Part shown: positions 8,422 to 17,688 of the stretch, one piece after another | Numbering within the stretch: position 1 is the stretch's first letter | How the letters are laid out: every line of letters begins with the position of its first letter | Notes under the pieces: model-generated | What the model was told of the DNA's origin: nothing | Databases searched by the model: none | What the model saw: the letters and a program-made list of their open reading frames with translations, nothing else | Made by a program: the position numbers and the translations under genes | Assembly (NCBI GenBank): GCA_025451315.1 | Contig: JANWKP010000056.1 | Location: forward strand, 1-32,686 | DNA from: Nitrososphaerales archaeon | GTDB taxonomy: Archaea > Thermoproteota > Nitrososphaeria > Nitrososphaerales > Nitrososphaeraceae | DNA: 32,686 nucleotides | Direction: 5' to 3'

Positions 8422-9876
8422 ATGGCTTTTGATAGCTTATATGAGTACATTGATACATTGGAATCTATTGGCAAATTACATCGTGTAAAAACCGAGGTGG
8501 ATACAAATCTTGAGATAGCAGAGATTATGCGACGGATGATGTATTCAGGAAATTCACCTGCTATACTTTTTGAAAATGTAAAAGGATATGATATTCCAGT
8601 ACTAGGTAATGCATTTGGAACTATGGATTTATTAAAAACTGCTCTCAATCTCTCCGATTTCAGGGAAATTGGTAAAAGAATTACAGATTTAACAAAATTG
8701 AAAATACCCTCTAACCTGTTTGATAAATTAAAGATGCTTCCGAGATTATCTGAATTAGGAGAGTATGCTCCAAAGTACGTTGAATCTGGTGCTGTAACAG
8801 AAATAATTGAAAAGGAAAAGGCTAATCTTTATTCACTACCAATTCTAAAATCTTTTCCAGATGATGCAGGAAAATTTATTACGTTTGGATTAACTATTAC
8901 CAAACATCCAGAAACTGGAATTAGAAATATTGGTGTCTATAGAATTCAAATCGTAAATGAAAAAAAGGCTATAATGCATTGGCAGACACATAAAAGAGGA
9001 GCTCAACACTATGAAATAATGAAGGAATATTGCAAACCTATTGAAACAGCAATAGTGATTGGAACTGACCCATCAACTATTTTTAGTGGAATCGCGCCTG
9101 TACCCGAAGGAATGGACAAATTTTTCTTTTCTGGAATCGTTAGAAAAAAGGGAGTAAAATTAGTAAAATGCAAAACAGTTGATTTAGAAATTCCTGCTAA
9201 CTCAGAAATTGTTTTGGAAGGATATGTTGACCCTAATGAAATGAGAATAGAAGGACCATTTGGAGATCATACTGGATTTTATACACCTCCTGATCCCTAC
9301 CCAACATTCAATTTGACATGTATGATGAGAAGAAAAAATCCAATTTATCTGACAACGGTGGTTGGGAAACCAGTTTTGGAAGATGCATACATAGGTAAAG
9401 TTATTGAACAATCATTTCTTCCTCTTATTCAAATGTTTCAACCTGAGGTGACTGATTTTTCTATGCCTGCTTCAGGTTGGTTCCAAGGACTAGCTATAAT
9501 ATCTATCAAAAAAAGATATCCAGGCCAGGCAAAAAAAGTAATGTTGGGATTATGGGGTATGGGCCAATTATCATTAACAAAAATTTTTGTCGTAGTTGAT
9601 CATGACATTAATGTACATGATATAAATGAAGTAATCTGGGCAATTACCACAAAATCTGATCCTAAAAGAGATATACTTATAATCGATAATACTCCTACTG
9701 ATACGCTTGACCCTGCTTCTCCAATTTTGAACCTGGGTTCCAAAATGGGAATAGATGCAACTACTAAAACCAGAGAGGAAGGATTTATGCGAGATATTCA
9801 AAAACCAGTACAAGTTGACAATGATACTAAAATTCTAGTTGATAAAAAATGGATCCATTATGGATTTCATAATTAA
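8422..9876 (+). CDS. UbiD-family prenyl-FMN-dependent decarboxylase
   Basis: UbiD enzymes decarboxylate aromatic or alpha,beta-unsaturated acids with prenylated FMN and Mn2+/K+. The 484-aa product has normal family length. It shows RNIGVYRIQ (168-176; Arg174 as the conserved active-site Arg), the HWQTHKRGAQH segment (186-196), GIAPVPEGMDK, and EGPFGDHTGFY (277-287), whose Glu277 and Asp282 match the E...E/D pair of the family. In archaea a close UbiD homologue is anhydromevalonate phosphate decarboxylase of the modified mevalonate pathway, the most economical guess here. A role in quinone synthesis is the alternative. No UbiX-type prenyltransferase is in the window. Confidence 0.9.
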   Translation: MAFDSLYEYIDTLESIGKLHRVKTEVDTNLEIAEIMRRMMYSGNSPAILFENVKGYDIPVLGNAFGTMDLLKTALNLSDFREIGKRITDLTKLKIPSNLFDKLKMLPRLSELGEYAPKYVESGAVTEIIEKEKANLYSLPILKSFPDDAGKFITFGLTITKHPETGIRNIGVYRIQIVNEKKAIMHWQTHKRGAQHYEIMKEYCKPIETAIVIGTDPSTIFSGIAPVPEGMDKFFFSGIVRKKGVKLVKCKTVDLEIPANSEIVLEGYVDPNEMRIEGPFGDHTGFYTPPDPYPTFNLTCMMRRKNPIYLTTVVGKPVLEDAYIGKVIEQSFLPLIQMFQPEVTDFSMPASGWFQGLAIISIKKRYPGQAKKVMLGLWGMGQLSLTKIFVVVDHDINVHDINEVIWAITTKSDPKRDILIIDNTPTDTLDPASPILNLGSKMGIDATTKTREEGFMRDIQKPVQVDNDTKILVDKKWIHYGFHN

Positions 9877-10000
9877 ATAAGTTTATTATTCTTCCATTTT
9901 TATTTTGATTACTTCACAATTTATTGTATTTGTTTACAATTATATTTATTATATCAATTAGTTTAATAAATTGCATTGTGGTTTTATATCTTGATTTTAA

Positions 10001-10417
10001 TTGAAATTTGATGTAAAAATTGGTACTACAAAAATTAGAGATGTGAAGACTAGTTCAAACCAGACTACCAGTTTTTTATGGGAAGGCGAAAATGTTCTTT
10101 CTACTCCTTCGTTGATTTCCGAAATGGAAGAAACGTGTAGATTACTTTTAAAAGATTTTGTTTTAAAAGAGAAGGAGTGGGATTCAGTTGGAACCATTGT
10201 TGATATTAAGCATATAGCTACAACTCCGGTAGGTTCAACAATTAGGTTGAAATCAATAATAGAATCTGTTGATAATAGAAGAGTAATGTTTATTGTAGAG
10301 GCATTTGATAATATTGAAAAAATAGGGGAAGGAAAACACGAACGTTTTATTATCAATGTACCCAATTTTCGAACCAAATTTGAGGAAAAAAAAAGAAAAT
10401 TAGATATAAATAAATGA
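10001..10417 (+). CDS. Hotdog-fold thioesterase, FlK (fluoroacetyl-CoA thioesterase)-like
   Basis: The 138-aa product is a single hotdog domain. It aligns by eye with the FlK-like thioesterase group: VLSTPSLISEMEETCR (about 33-48), VGTIVDIKHIATTPVGSTIRLKS (about 63-85), RRVMFIVEAFD, and the closing IGEGKHERFIINVPNF. The Glu of EMEE and the His of IKHIATTP sit where the catalytic residues lie in FlK. The likely role is hydrolysis of a small acyl-CoA. The substrate is unknown, and fluoroacetate is not implied. The start is TTG at 10001 (MKFDVKIG); no ATG precedes the conserved part. It lies 124 nt after ubiD and 76 nt before the thermosome gene, all on the same strand. Confidence 0.8.
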   Translation: MKFDVKIGTTKIRDVKTSSNQTTSFLWEGENVLSTPSLISEMEETCRLLLKDFVLKEKEWDSVGTIVDIKHIATTPVGSTIRLKSIIESVDNRRVMFIVEAFDNIEKIGEGKHERFIINVPNFRTKFEEKKRKLDINK

Positions 10418-10493
10418 TATTAAGTATATTAATTGTGTAAAACTATAAAAATAGGATTATTTGAAATGTGTTTATTATATTAGGTGAATGAAT

Positions 10494-12203
10494 ATGAGTA
10501 TGGGCCAAATACAAACAAGTGCTGGCGGAATGCCGGTCGTAATTTTAAGAGAAGGAACACGTGAAAATAAAGGGAGAGAGGCACAAAAAAACAATCTTAC
10601 TGCCGCTAAATTGGTTGCTGAAGTCGTGAAATCTAGTCTAGGTCCACGAGGGATGGATAAAATGTTAGTCGATTCTCTAGGAGATGTTACTATCACAAAT
10701 GATGGAGCTACTATTTTAAAAGAAATAGATGTCCAACATCCAGCAGCAAAAATGGTCGTAGAAGTAGCCAAATCAGTAGATAATGAAGTCGGCGATGGTA
10801 CCACATCTTCAGTCATTTTTACTGGTGCGTTATTAGAAAAAGCAGAAGAATTGATTGACAAAAACGTTCATCCATCAGTTATTGTTGATGGTTATACTGC
10901 TGCTTCCACTGAAGCTCTTAAAGTATTAGATAAAATCGCTATTAAAGTAAAAACTGATGATAGGGATCTTTTAGCAAAAATCGCGAATACTAGTATGTAT
11001 TCCAAATTAGTGTCAGAAGATAGTCCTGTATTAAGTAAAATAGTCGTAGACGCTACACAAATGATCGCTGAATTAAATGAAAAAACAAAAACTCTCAAAG
11101 TTGATCTTGACAATATCAAAGTAGAAAAAAAAGCAGGTGGTTCTATGCAGGAAACTTCTCTTATTAAAGGAATAGTTCTTGATAAAGAAGTTGTTCATGG
11201 TGGAATGCCCAAAAGAATTGAAAAAGCGAAAATAGCACTGATTAATTCTCCATTAGAAATAGAAAAAACTGAAATGAGTGCAGAAATCCGTATCAGTGAT
11301 CCTCAACAAATGCAAATGTTCCTTGAAGAGGAAAATAATATGTTAAAAGCAATGGTAGAAAAAGTTAAAAGTTCAGGGGCGAATGTTTTGCTATGTCAAA
11401 AAGGAATAGATGATCTAGCACAACACTACCTTGCAAAAGATGGTATACTTGCAGTCAGACGTGTTAAAGAGAGTGATATGCTAAAACTAACCAAAGCCAC
11501 AGGCGCAAGACTTGTAAATAATATTGATGATCTTTCTTCAAAAGACCTCGGTTCAGCTGACGTAGTCGAAGAACGAAAAGTTGAAACTGATAAATGGGTT
11601 TTCATAGAAGGATGTAAAAATCCAAAGGCAGTAACCATTCTGGTTAGAGGTGGTTCTCAAAGAGTCGTAGATGAAGCCGACCGTTCTCTTCATGATGCAC
11701 TGATGGTTATGAAAGATGTTTTGGAAAAACCATTTATAGTAGCAGGTGGAGGAGCACCAGAAGCCTACATTGCTACACATATAAGAAATTGGTCTAGCAG
11801 TTTGGAAGGCCGAGAACAATTAGCAGTCATTAAATTTGCAGAGGCCTTAGAAACTATTCCAATTTCTCTTGCTACTAATGCAGGTATGGATCCAATAGAC
11901 ACAATGGCAGAGTTAAGAGCAAAACAAAACAAAGGAATGAAATGGACTGGTGTGAATGTAAGGAGTACAACTGTTGCAGATATGTTTAAACTAAATATAT
12001 TGGAACCTGTTGTGATCAAAGAACAAATAATCAAATCTGCTACTGAAGCAGCTTGTATGCTTTTACGAATTGATGATGTTATTGCATCAAGTAAATCCAA
12101 AGGAGGCCCACCTGGAGGCGGTATGCCCGGAGGCATGGGTGGAATGGGCGGCATGCCCGGTATGGGTGGAATGGGCGGCATGCCCGGAATGGATATGGAT
12201 TAA
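10494..12203 (+). CDS. thsA: Thermosome subunit (group II chaperonin)
   Basis: This is a subunit of the archaeal double-ring ATP-dependent protein-folding chamber. The equatorial, intermediate and apical domains are all present: VVKSSLGPRGMDKMLVD, NDGATILKE, VGDGTTSSVIF near the N-terminus, and VAGGGAPE in the C-terminal equatorial part. The protein ends in a flexible GGM-rich tail built of two exact MGGMGGMPG units (27-nt DNA repeat) and MDMD. GGTGA at 10483-10487 directly abuts ATG 10488 but lies 6 nt before ATG 10494, so I prefer 10494 (569 aa); 10488 would add two residues. The length is normal. Which paralogue (alpha, beta or gamma) this is cannot be told here. Confidence 0.96.
   Translation: MSMGQIQTSAGGMPVVILREGTRENKGREAQKNNLTAAKLVAEVVKSSLGPRGMDKMLVDSLGDVTITNDGATILKEIDVQHPAAKMVVEVAKSVDNEVGDGTTSSVIFTGALLEKAEELIDKNVHPSVIVDGYTAASTEALKVLDKIAIKVKTDDRDLLAKIANTSMYSKLVSEDSPVLSKIVVDATQMIAELNEKTKTLKVDLDNIKVEKKAGGSMQETSLIKGIVLDKEVVHGGMPKRIEKAKIALINSPLEIEKTEMSAEIRISDPQQMQMFLEEENNMLKAMVEKVKSSGANVLLCQKGIDDLAQHYLAKDGILAVRRVKESDMLKLTKATGARLVNNIDDLSSKDLGSADVVEERKVETDKWVFIEGCKNPKAVTILVRGGSQRVVDEADRSLHDALMVMKDVLEKPFIVAGGGAPEAYIATHIRNWSSSLEGREQLAVIKFAEALETIPISLATNAGMDPIDTMAELRAKQNKGMKWTGVNVRSTTVADMFKLNILEPVVIKEQIIKSATEAACMLLRIDDVIASSKSKGGPPGGGMPGGMGGMGGMPGMGGMGGMPGMDMD
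12135..12187 (+). repeat. Tandem 27-nt repeat in thermosome tail
   Basis: A 26-nt block starting ATGGGTGGAATGGGCGGCAT at 12135 recurs exactly at 12162, giving two in-register copies of MGGMGGMPG. It is among the most GC-rich DNA in the window and is a natural site for repeat-number change by slippage, which would only lengthen or shorten the flexible tail. Confidence 0.85.
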
Positions 12204-12210
12204 TTTTTTT
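12204..12210 (+). terminator. T-run immediately after thermosome stop
   Basis: Seven T directly after the TAA, followed by further T-rich sequence (CTTTCC, TTTTC). Archaeal intrinsic termination uses such tracts without a stem. The position right after a strongly expressed gene makes it plausible. Confidence 0.45.
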
Positions 12211-12347
12211 CTTTCCATCCTTTTCTGTTCACTAATGTATTTTTCGATTAATCTACAATAGTCTAAAACGAGCATTTTGTTTTCAATATGCAAAAAATTA
12301 TTATTATATTTTCTTCTCTTATTTCAAAAAGATGAGTGAAGTTGTAA

Positions 12348-13463
12348 TTATGTAGCGAATTTCTTTAGAATCATGTCAGACCAATTTCTTCCGCTACTTT
12401 TTAGGATATAACAATCTATATTAGATAATAACTTCTCCATCATTTTTCTCTCGGCCTCTAAAAGATCATATGCTGATTTACCATCAATTCGTATATATTT
12501 TATTAAATCACTATAGGGAGGAAATAGAAATGCATCATCGCTATTTTCTATTGCTCTTTTTAATGCATTCTCTACTGAAATCCTTTCCATTTTTTCTACT
12601 TTTTCTCCGTTACTACCTTTTTCCAGGAAGAAAAGAGAATCTGTTGTTGTTTTTTCTTTAATTTTAGCATCTTTTATAATGTCGCTAATGTGGTACTTTG
12701 GAGGTTTTATCCTTGACTGTCCAATTGTATTAATCGTGAAGATTGGTACATTATGATCGGCCAATTTATGCATCAAACTCCTTCCAGTTTTTGAGTGAAT
12801 CAAACTTCGAATCCTCATTCCTTTTTTATCATTTGCATCATGATTACCATTAATACCCGATGATTGTGCTTCAACTGCTGTTTTGTAGGTATGGGCACTA
12901 ATTGTCATTGATTTTGGAAAGCATGCTGCATTATTTGGTAGTTTAATTATAGTCATATCATCTGACAAAAAATAGTATCCATGTTTTACACATTTTATTA
13001 CAGTTGTTGTCTTGCCAGTATCTGGAGGAGCTGAAAGAAAAAATCCTTGACCATTTGGAGAGGACATACATGCAGAATGTAAAAGAATGTATTCTTTAGA
13101 AAGAAAGAGAAATCTGAGAATAGGCTCTATTAAATTCACATATGTAACATGTTTAGATTTTGATATTAACTGATTAATTAATACTTCAATTTTGTTTCCA
13201 TTAAATTTTATTTGAAATTGAGCTCCTGAAGAACCAAAATGTTCGGTATACTTGATCGTATAATGCGAACTTCCAGATTCAAAGTTATTTGTTATTAATT
13301 TCCTAGTAGCTCTAAATTTAGACATATCTGAATCTTCTGAAAAAGAACTTATCATGAGGGTTATATCAGAGCCCTCAAACTCTTTTGACGAAAAGTATTC
13401 TAACTCTTGTAAATTTATCTCTGATTTAATCTTGATGATGTCATGAATGTTATAGTAATACAA
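12348..13463 (-). CDS. HprK-like P-loop kinase-fold protein, 371 aa
   Basis: The central part resembles the C-terminal domain of HPr kinase/phosphorylase and related P-loop proteins: LLHSACMS (127-134), P-loop SAPPDTGKTTT (144-154; Lys151), then YFLSDDMTII (164-173) with the Asp168-Asp169 pair where HprK has its second Asp motif, and FPKSMTIS. About 120 N-terminal residues and 180 C-terminal residues have no motif I know. No HPr or PTS system is expected in thaumarchaea, so a true HPr-kinase role is unlikely. In bacteria such HprK-like proteins often accompany glycan or peptide-modification genes. Here the divergent neighbours are sugar-lipid glycosyltransferases. Its substrate is unknown; it might be a nucleotide- or sugar-binding regulator or kinase. 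Confidence 0.7.
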   Translation of the reverse strand: MYYYNIHDIIKIKSEINLQELEYFSSKEFEGSDITLMISSFSEDSDMSKFRATRKLITNNFESGSSHYTIKYTEHFGSSGAQFQIKFNGNKIEVLINQLISKSKHVTYVNLIEPILRFLFLSKEYILLHSACMSSPNGQGFFLSAPPDTGKTTTVIKCVKHGYYFLSDDMTIIKLPNNAACFPKSMTISAHTYKTAVEAQSSGINGNHDANDKKGMRIRSLIHSKTGRSLMHKLADHNVPIFTINTIGQSRIKPPKYHISDIIKDAKIKEKTTTDSLFFLEKGSNGEKVEKMERISVENALKRAIENSDDAFLFPPYSDLIKYIRIDGKSAYDLLEAERKMMEKLLSNIDCYILKSSGRNWSDMILKKFAT

Positions 13464-13790
13464 ATATACAAAATTACTATTTTTAAAAGAGATTTAAACA
13501 ATATTCCTATATCTTATATAAGAATGTTCAATTATTATATTTTATATTATTTGAGAATTAATTTTAATTTAGTTCAAGTTCTTTAATATTGTATCTATGT
13601 ATCAAATAAAAGTTAATAAATTCAATATAAAAATGATAATTAAATCAGGTAAAAAAGCTATCATAAATTTTTTACTAAAAAAAATATTAAAAAATGTTAT
13701 AAATATAACTCACGATAATTTTAATACGCAGATGTCTATTATCAAAAACAAGTGCAAACAAATCATCAAGAAATATTTGAAACAAAGAAT
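13464..13790. other. AT-rich divergent intergenic region between HprK-like and GT2 genes
   Basis: These 327 nt are over 80% A+T with several TATA-like stretches (for example near 13530-13560). They should contain the promoters of both divergent genes. A 70-codon Lys/Ile/Asn-rich plus-strand frame (13597-13809) running into the next gene looks like a by-product of base composition. I see no RNA gene. Confidence 0.45.
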
Positions 13791-14546
13791 ATGTATACTA
13801 TTTCAATAATTATTCCCACATATAACGAATCAGAAAATATTATAAGATTATTAGATAAAATTAAAGAAAATTTATCTTCTAATGTTTTTACAGAAATTAT
13901 AATAGTCGATGATAATTCTCCAGATGGTACTAGTAGAGTGGCACAAAATTACATTGATAGTGATGTTAGATCTAATAGAAAAAGCGCAAATTTTGAAGAA
14001 AAGCAATATTCTATTAAAATTATTACTAGAAAAATAAAAAATGGTTTAATTCCAGCCTTATTAGAAGGGGTCAAATCATCCCATGGTGATTATGTACTCA
14101 TTATGGATGCAGATTTTTCCCATCCACCTGAAATGATACCAAAAATAATAGAAAAATTGCTACACAATTCTAATTCAATAGTTATAGCTTCTCGGTATAC
14201 AAAGGATGGGTCCATAGTTGGATGGCCCTTTAAAAGGCGATTGATAAGTAAAGCTGCAGCTGTTATCGCGAAATTTGGCCTTAATGTACATAATGTTACA
14301 GATCCAATGTCAGGATTTTTTGCACTACCTAGAACTATCCTCCAAAACTTAAAAATTGATACGAAGGGTTATAAGATCCTGCTAGAAATACTTGTAAAAT
14401 CAAAAGATATTCCAATATTCGAGATACCGTATACTTTCAGGGATAGAAAATCAGGTAAAAGCAAAATGGGGTCTAGTGTTATTTTAGACTATATAAGTTC
14501 AGTATGGCAGTTGTATAGATATGGACGAAATCACCAAAAGAAATAA
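13791..14546 (+). CDS. Dolichol-phosphate mannosyltransferase-like GT2
   Basis: This enzyme should transfer a sugar (mannose or glucose) from a nucleotide donor to a polyprenyl phosphate, giving the lipid-linked donor used outside the membrane. It has ISIIIPTYNESENI at the start, IIVDDNSPDGT, LLEGVKSSHGDYVLIMDADFSHPPEMI (catalytic DAD), GSIVGWPFKRRLISK, DPMSGFFALPR and IPYTFRDRKSGKSKMG, the full DPM1/Ppm1 pattern. It ends soon after the catalytic domain, so it lacks the GtrA-like membrane part of some archaeal homologues and should be a peripheral membrane enzyme. ATG 13791 is the best start (251 aa). A GTG at 13752 would add 13 poorly conserved residues. A GT39-type membrane transferase follows 93 nt downstream, its likely user. 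Confidence 0.92.
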   Translation: MYTISIIIPTYNESENIIRLLDKIKENLSSNVFTEIIIVDDNSPDGTSRVAQNYIDSDVRSNRKSANFEEKQYSIKIITRKIKNGLIPALLEGVKSSHGDYVLIMDADFSHPPEMIPKIIEKLLHNSNSIVIASRYTKDGSIVGWPFKRRLISKAAAVIAKFGLNVHNVTDPMSGFFALPRTILQNLKIDTKGYKILLEILVKSKDIPIFEIPYTFRDRKSGKSKMGSSVILDYISSVWQLYRYGRNHQKK

Positions 14547-14639
14547 ATTTGTTAATTCTCGCATTATGGATACAAAGATGGTTATTAGAATCAAAAAACC
14601 TTCTAATTAATTCTTTGTAATGTATGATGGTGATTAATT

Positions 14640-16172
14640 TTGAATCAAATGACTAAAACTAGGGGACTTAAGAATAAAAAAGTACTTTTAATTTTCATAC
14701 CTCTAGTTTTAAGTTCTTTTACAAGTCTCTGGAATATAACAGGTTTTCCTAGTCTACATGTGGATGAAGGTCATTATATGCGTAAAGCGATGTCTACACT
14801 AGAAGGAGAAGGTCTTCAACCACAGGATAGATATTTTGCTCCATATTTTGGACAAATATTATTGGCTGGTATCCTAGGAATGATTGGTTATCCTGATATT
14901 TTAAATCCGTCTCCAGATGCTGATTCTGTAGAATCACTTTACTTTATTCCAAGACTCATTATGGGTTTATTTGCTGTAATAGATACGTTGCTAATTTACA
15001 AAATTACAGAAAAACGATATGGGCTTAAAGTAGCACTTTTAGCATCTATTATTTTTGCAGTCATACCATATGGATGGTTATTAAGAAGAATATTTTTAGA
15101 GTCCATACAACTTCCTCTGCTATTGACTTCTATACTATTAGCTCTATATATAAAAACTAGCTCAAATCAAGAACAAAATAATAAACTAAGAATACAGAAT
15201 ATATCTTTAATTTTATTATCAGGTGGATTTCTCGGCCTAGCGATATTTACTAAGATCCCAATTTTCGTTATGATACCATTAGTTGGATATATTGTAATGA
15301 CTAATAGTGGTAACAAAAAATTCAAAAATTTTGGACTTTGGCTTTTACCAGTTATTTTAATACCTATGATATGGCCTGCTCACGCTTATTCGATCGGTGA
15401 TTTTGACACTTGGATAGAAGATGTATTACATCAAACTCAAAGAGAGAGCAAACCTTTAATCAATTCTCTAGCTACATTCCTTCAAAATGATCCTATAACA
15501 TTTTCATTGGGGATGGCAGGAATTCTTTATGCTGCAATCAGAAGAGACTTCTTTATATTGTTATTTAGTATACCGTTTCTTTTGTTTTTATATTGGTTAG
15601 ACTTTGTATCTTCATTTCATGTGGTCCCTTTATTTCCAGTATTTGCTATTGCTGCAGCAAGGTTAATTGTAGATTTATCCAATATGATACCTATCTCTAA
15701 GATCAGAAATACTATTCCATATGTCACGGTATCAGTTATCGCTATTGTTGGATTAATTTCGATTTTTTCATTAATTACAATAGATTCTAATTCTGTAATC
15801 ATTAAAACACATGCTGTATTAATCCAGCATTTACAACAAAGAAACGATACTGTGACTATGATAGGAAATCCTCTTTACACATGGATGCCTAGACATGTTT
15901 TTGATCTTTCGTATCAAGATAGGAGTTATTATTCTTCAAGACCTTTAGATACACCCTATTTCATAGTAATCGATGATGCAGGTTATAAAAAGATAATTAA
16001 AGAAAAGGGTAAGAGAGGTACTTTTCATGCAAACTTATTCAATCAAACACATCTAGTAGAAAGTGTTAAACCAGATAACCCTATACCAAAATACAAAACT
16101 AATATTTATCCATATACAAATTTGAAACAATCTCCTATATTGAAACAACTTGATATAAGAGCAAACTACTAA
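14640..16172 (+). CDS. GT39/PMT-type membrane glycosyltransferase
   Basis: A 510-aa polytopic membrane protein with about ten hydrophobic segments in the first 380 residues and a soluble C-terminal part. The first extracytoplasmic loop carries PSLHVDEGHYMRKA, with the Asp42-Glu43 pair that marks GT-C transferases of the GT39/ArnT type, which use polyprenyl-phosphate sugars. The acceptor (protein, S-layer or lipid) is not evident. It sits just after the polyprenyl-phosphate sugar synthase. GGTGAT at 14629-14634 lies 5 nt before TTG 14640, which supports this start over the ATG at 14649. Overall length is short for protein mannosyltransferases but normal for bacterial or archaeal GT39 proteins. 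Confidence 0.85.
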   Translation: MNQMTKTRGLKNKKVLLIFIPLVLSSFTSLWNITGFPSLHVDEGHYMRKAMSTLEGEGLQPQDRYFAPYFGQILLAGILGMIGYPDILNPSPDADSVESLYFIPRLIMGLFAVIDTLLIYKITEKRYGLKVALLASIIFAVIPYGWLLRRIFLESIQLPLLLTSILLALYIKTSSNQEQNNKLRIQNISLILLSGGFLGLAIFTKIPIFVMIPLVGYIVMTNSGNKKFKNFGLWLLPVILIPMIWPAHAYSIGDFDTWIEDVLHQTQRESKPLINSLATFLQNDPITFSLGMAGILYAAIRRDFFILLFSIPFLLFLYWLDFVSSFHVVPLFPVFAIAAARLIVDLSNMIPISKIRNTIPYVTVSVIAIVGLISIFSLITIDSNSVIIKTHAVLIQHLQQRNDTVTMIGNPLYTWMPRHVFDLSYQDRSYYSSRPLDTPYFIVIDDAGYKKIIKEKGKRGTFHANLFNQTHLVESVKPDNPIPKYKTNIYPYTNLKQSPILKQLDIRANY

Positions 16173-16208
16173 ACTTTCTAAAATAATAATATTTGTCCAT
16201 AATAAGTA

Positions 16209-16226
16209 ATATAAAAATAATCAAGT
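16209..16226 (+). promoter_or_regulatory. TATA-containing 18-mer shared with the GH5-like gene promoter
   Basis: ATATAAAAATAATCAAGT occurs here and again exactly at 21479-21496. At the second site the TATA part sits 26 nt before a start codon. Here it lies about 95-110 nt before the sugar dehydrogenase ATG, so it would give a long leader, or a second TATA-like ATATAAATATT a little downstream is used. The shared TCAAGT flank goes beyond a plain TATA box. Confidence 0.4.
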
Positions 16227-16320
16227 AGAGAAAATATAAATATTATTTTAACTTTAATAATAATTACTGATAGTTTGTTTATGGATTTTTTTAGTATAGG
16301 TTCAAATATGATGTATTCCA

Positions 16321-17688
16321 ATGACCTGGTATATGAATAATAATCATTACTATGCAACGATCAGTGTTATAGCAATTATTATTATAACTTGTACCGGTTT
16401 AATCTATATAGATAATATTGATAAAATTAATGCTCAATCTACAAAAAAATTAAAAAAAGAACCTTCTATACCTATACTAAGAGATGCTAATTTGAAAACA
16501 GAACTAATTATCGATGATTTGAAATTTCCTTCTGGAATGGAGTTTATAGGAAATGATGATCTCTTAGTTATAGAAAAAAATACTGGAAAGGTGAAACGAG
16601 TAACTAATGGACAAGTAGTTAGCGATCTCTTGGACTTTAATGTAGCAACAGAGAGTGAAAGAGGTTTATTGGGTATAGCTGTATTAGATATATCTAAAAC
16701 TAAACATGCTGGTAATTATGGTCCTAATGATAAATTTGTTTTTCTTTTTGTAACTGAAACCGAAAACGAAGATAATGGGAAAATTTTAGGTAATCGTGTA
16801 TACAGATTTGATTTTGTGAATGATACTCTAATAAATCCTATCATGCTCCTTGATTTACCTTATTTACCAGGTCCGTCACATAATGGAGGAGTTATGAAAA
16901 TTGGTCCAGATAATAATTTGTATATTATTATGGGTGACTTAAATAGATTAAAAGATCCAACTGGTGACACGATTGCTTCAAATCTAGAGGGAACGTCTCT
17001 TCCTGATGGTAGAGGCGGAGTTCTACGCATAACACCTGATGGCGAAACTGTCAATGATGGATTTACTTTAGGTAAGGGAGGACTTTTAGACAAATATTAT
17101 GGATATGGAGTAAGAAATAGTTTTGGTATTGGATTTGATAATGTTACAGGATTTTTATGGGATACTGAAAATGGATCGCATTATGGTGATGAAATTAATA
17201 TTATTAAACCTGGGTTTAATAGTGGATGGAGACAGGTTTTAGGATTATCCTCTATGTATAGTGATTTTTCTGATAAGGAGTTTGACAAGAGCAAATTAAT
17301 CACTTTCAATGGCAATGGCAAATATTATGATCCTATATTAACGTGGAATGAGACGATAGCACCAACAACCATTGCATTTATTCATTCCTCAACGTTAGGA
17401 CAGGAATATAAGGATGATGTGCTAGTAGGGGGTGTAAAAAATGGAACCATTTTGCATTTTGACCTAAACCAAACGAGAACAGGATTGCAATTGGAAGGAC
17501 CGTTGTCTGATAGATTGGTAAATAAACCTGATGAATTAAATACTGCAATTTTTGGAACAGGTTTTGACATAATTACAGATATCAAGGTAGATCCTATAGA
17601 TGGAGATGTTTATGTCTTGGCAGCAAATACCAAGAATGGCAAAATTTATAAAATTTTTAACGATGAAGATGCTTTAGATTCTCACTAA
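16321..17688 (+). CDS. PQQ-dependent sugar dehydrogenase family (GSDH, sorbosone/glucose DH-like), exported
   Basis: This is a six-bladed beta-propeller of the soluble aldose sugar dehydrogenase family, which oxidises sugars with pyrroloquinoline quinone outside the cytoplasm. The 455-aa product has one N-terminal hydrophobic segment (about 11-30) followed by INAQS, so it is either secreted or tethered. Family motifs visible: FPSGMEFI (69-76), ERGLLGIAVLD (113-123), PGPSHNGGVMKIGPDNNLYI (183-202; His187 is the expected catalytic base), GRGGVLRI, YGYGVRNSFGI and WDTENGSHYGDEIN. Length matches the family. Whether this organism supplies PQQ is unknown and no pqq gene is nearby. Many archaeal members have unclear substrates. 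It follows the membrane glycosyltransferase by 148 nt. Confidence 0.88.
   Translation: MTWYMNNNHYYATISVIAIIIITCTGLIYIDNIDKINAQSTKKLKKEPSIPILRDANLKTELIIDDLKFPSGMEFIGNDDLLVIEKNTGKVKRVTNGQVVSDLLDFNVATESERGLLGIAVLDISKTKHAGNYGPNDKFVFLFVTETENEDNGKILGNRVYRFDFVNDTLINPIMLLDLPYLPGPSHNGGVMKIGPDNNLYIIMGDLNRLKDPTGDTIASNLEGTSLPDGRGGVLRITPDGETVNDGFTLGKGGLLDKYYGYGVRNSFGIGFDNVTGFLWDTENGSHYGDEINIIKPGFNSGWRQVLGLSSMYSDFSDKEFDKSKLITFNGNGKYYDPILTWNETIAPTTIAFIHSSTLGQEYKDDVLVGGVKNGTILHFDLNQTRTGLQLEGPLSDRLVNKPDELNTAIFGTGFDIITDIKVDPIDGDVYVLAANTKNGKIYKIFNDEDALDSH

Noticed and set aside
10483-10493. ATG 10488 as thermosome start
   Set aside because: It directly touches the GGTGA ribosome-binding candidate; ATG 10494 has normal spacing. 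The difference is only two residues.
11765-12181. Long minus-strand frame opposite the thermosome tail, Pro/Ile-rich
   Set aside because: It is the mirror of the Gly/Met repeat of a certain gene in the opposite frame.
13597-13809. 70-codon plus-strand frame before the DPM-like gene
   Set aside because: It is almost only Lys, Ile, Asn and Leu, overlaps the start of a clear gene, and sits where divergent promoters are needed.
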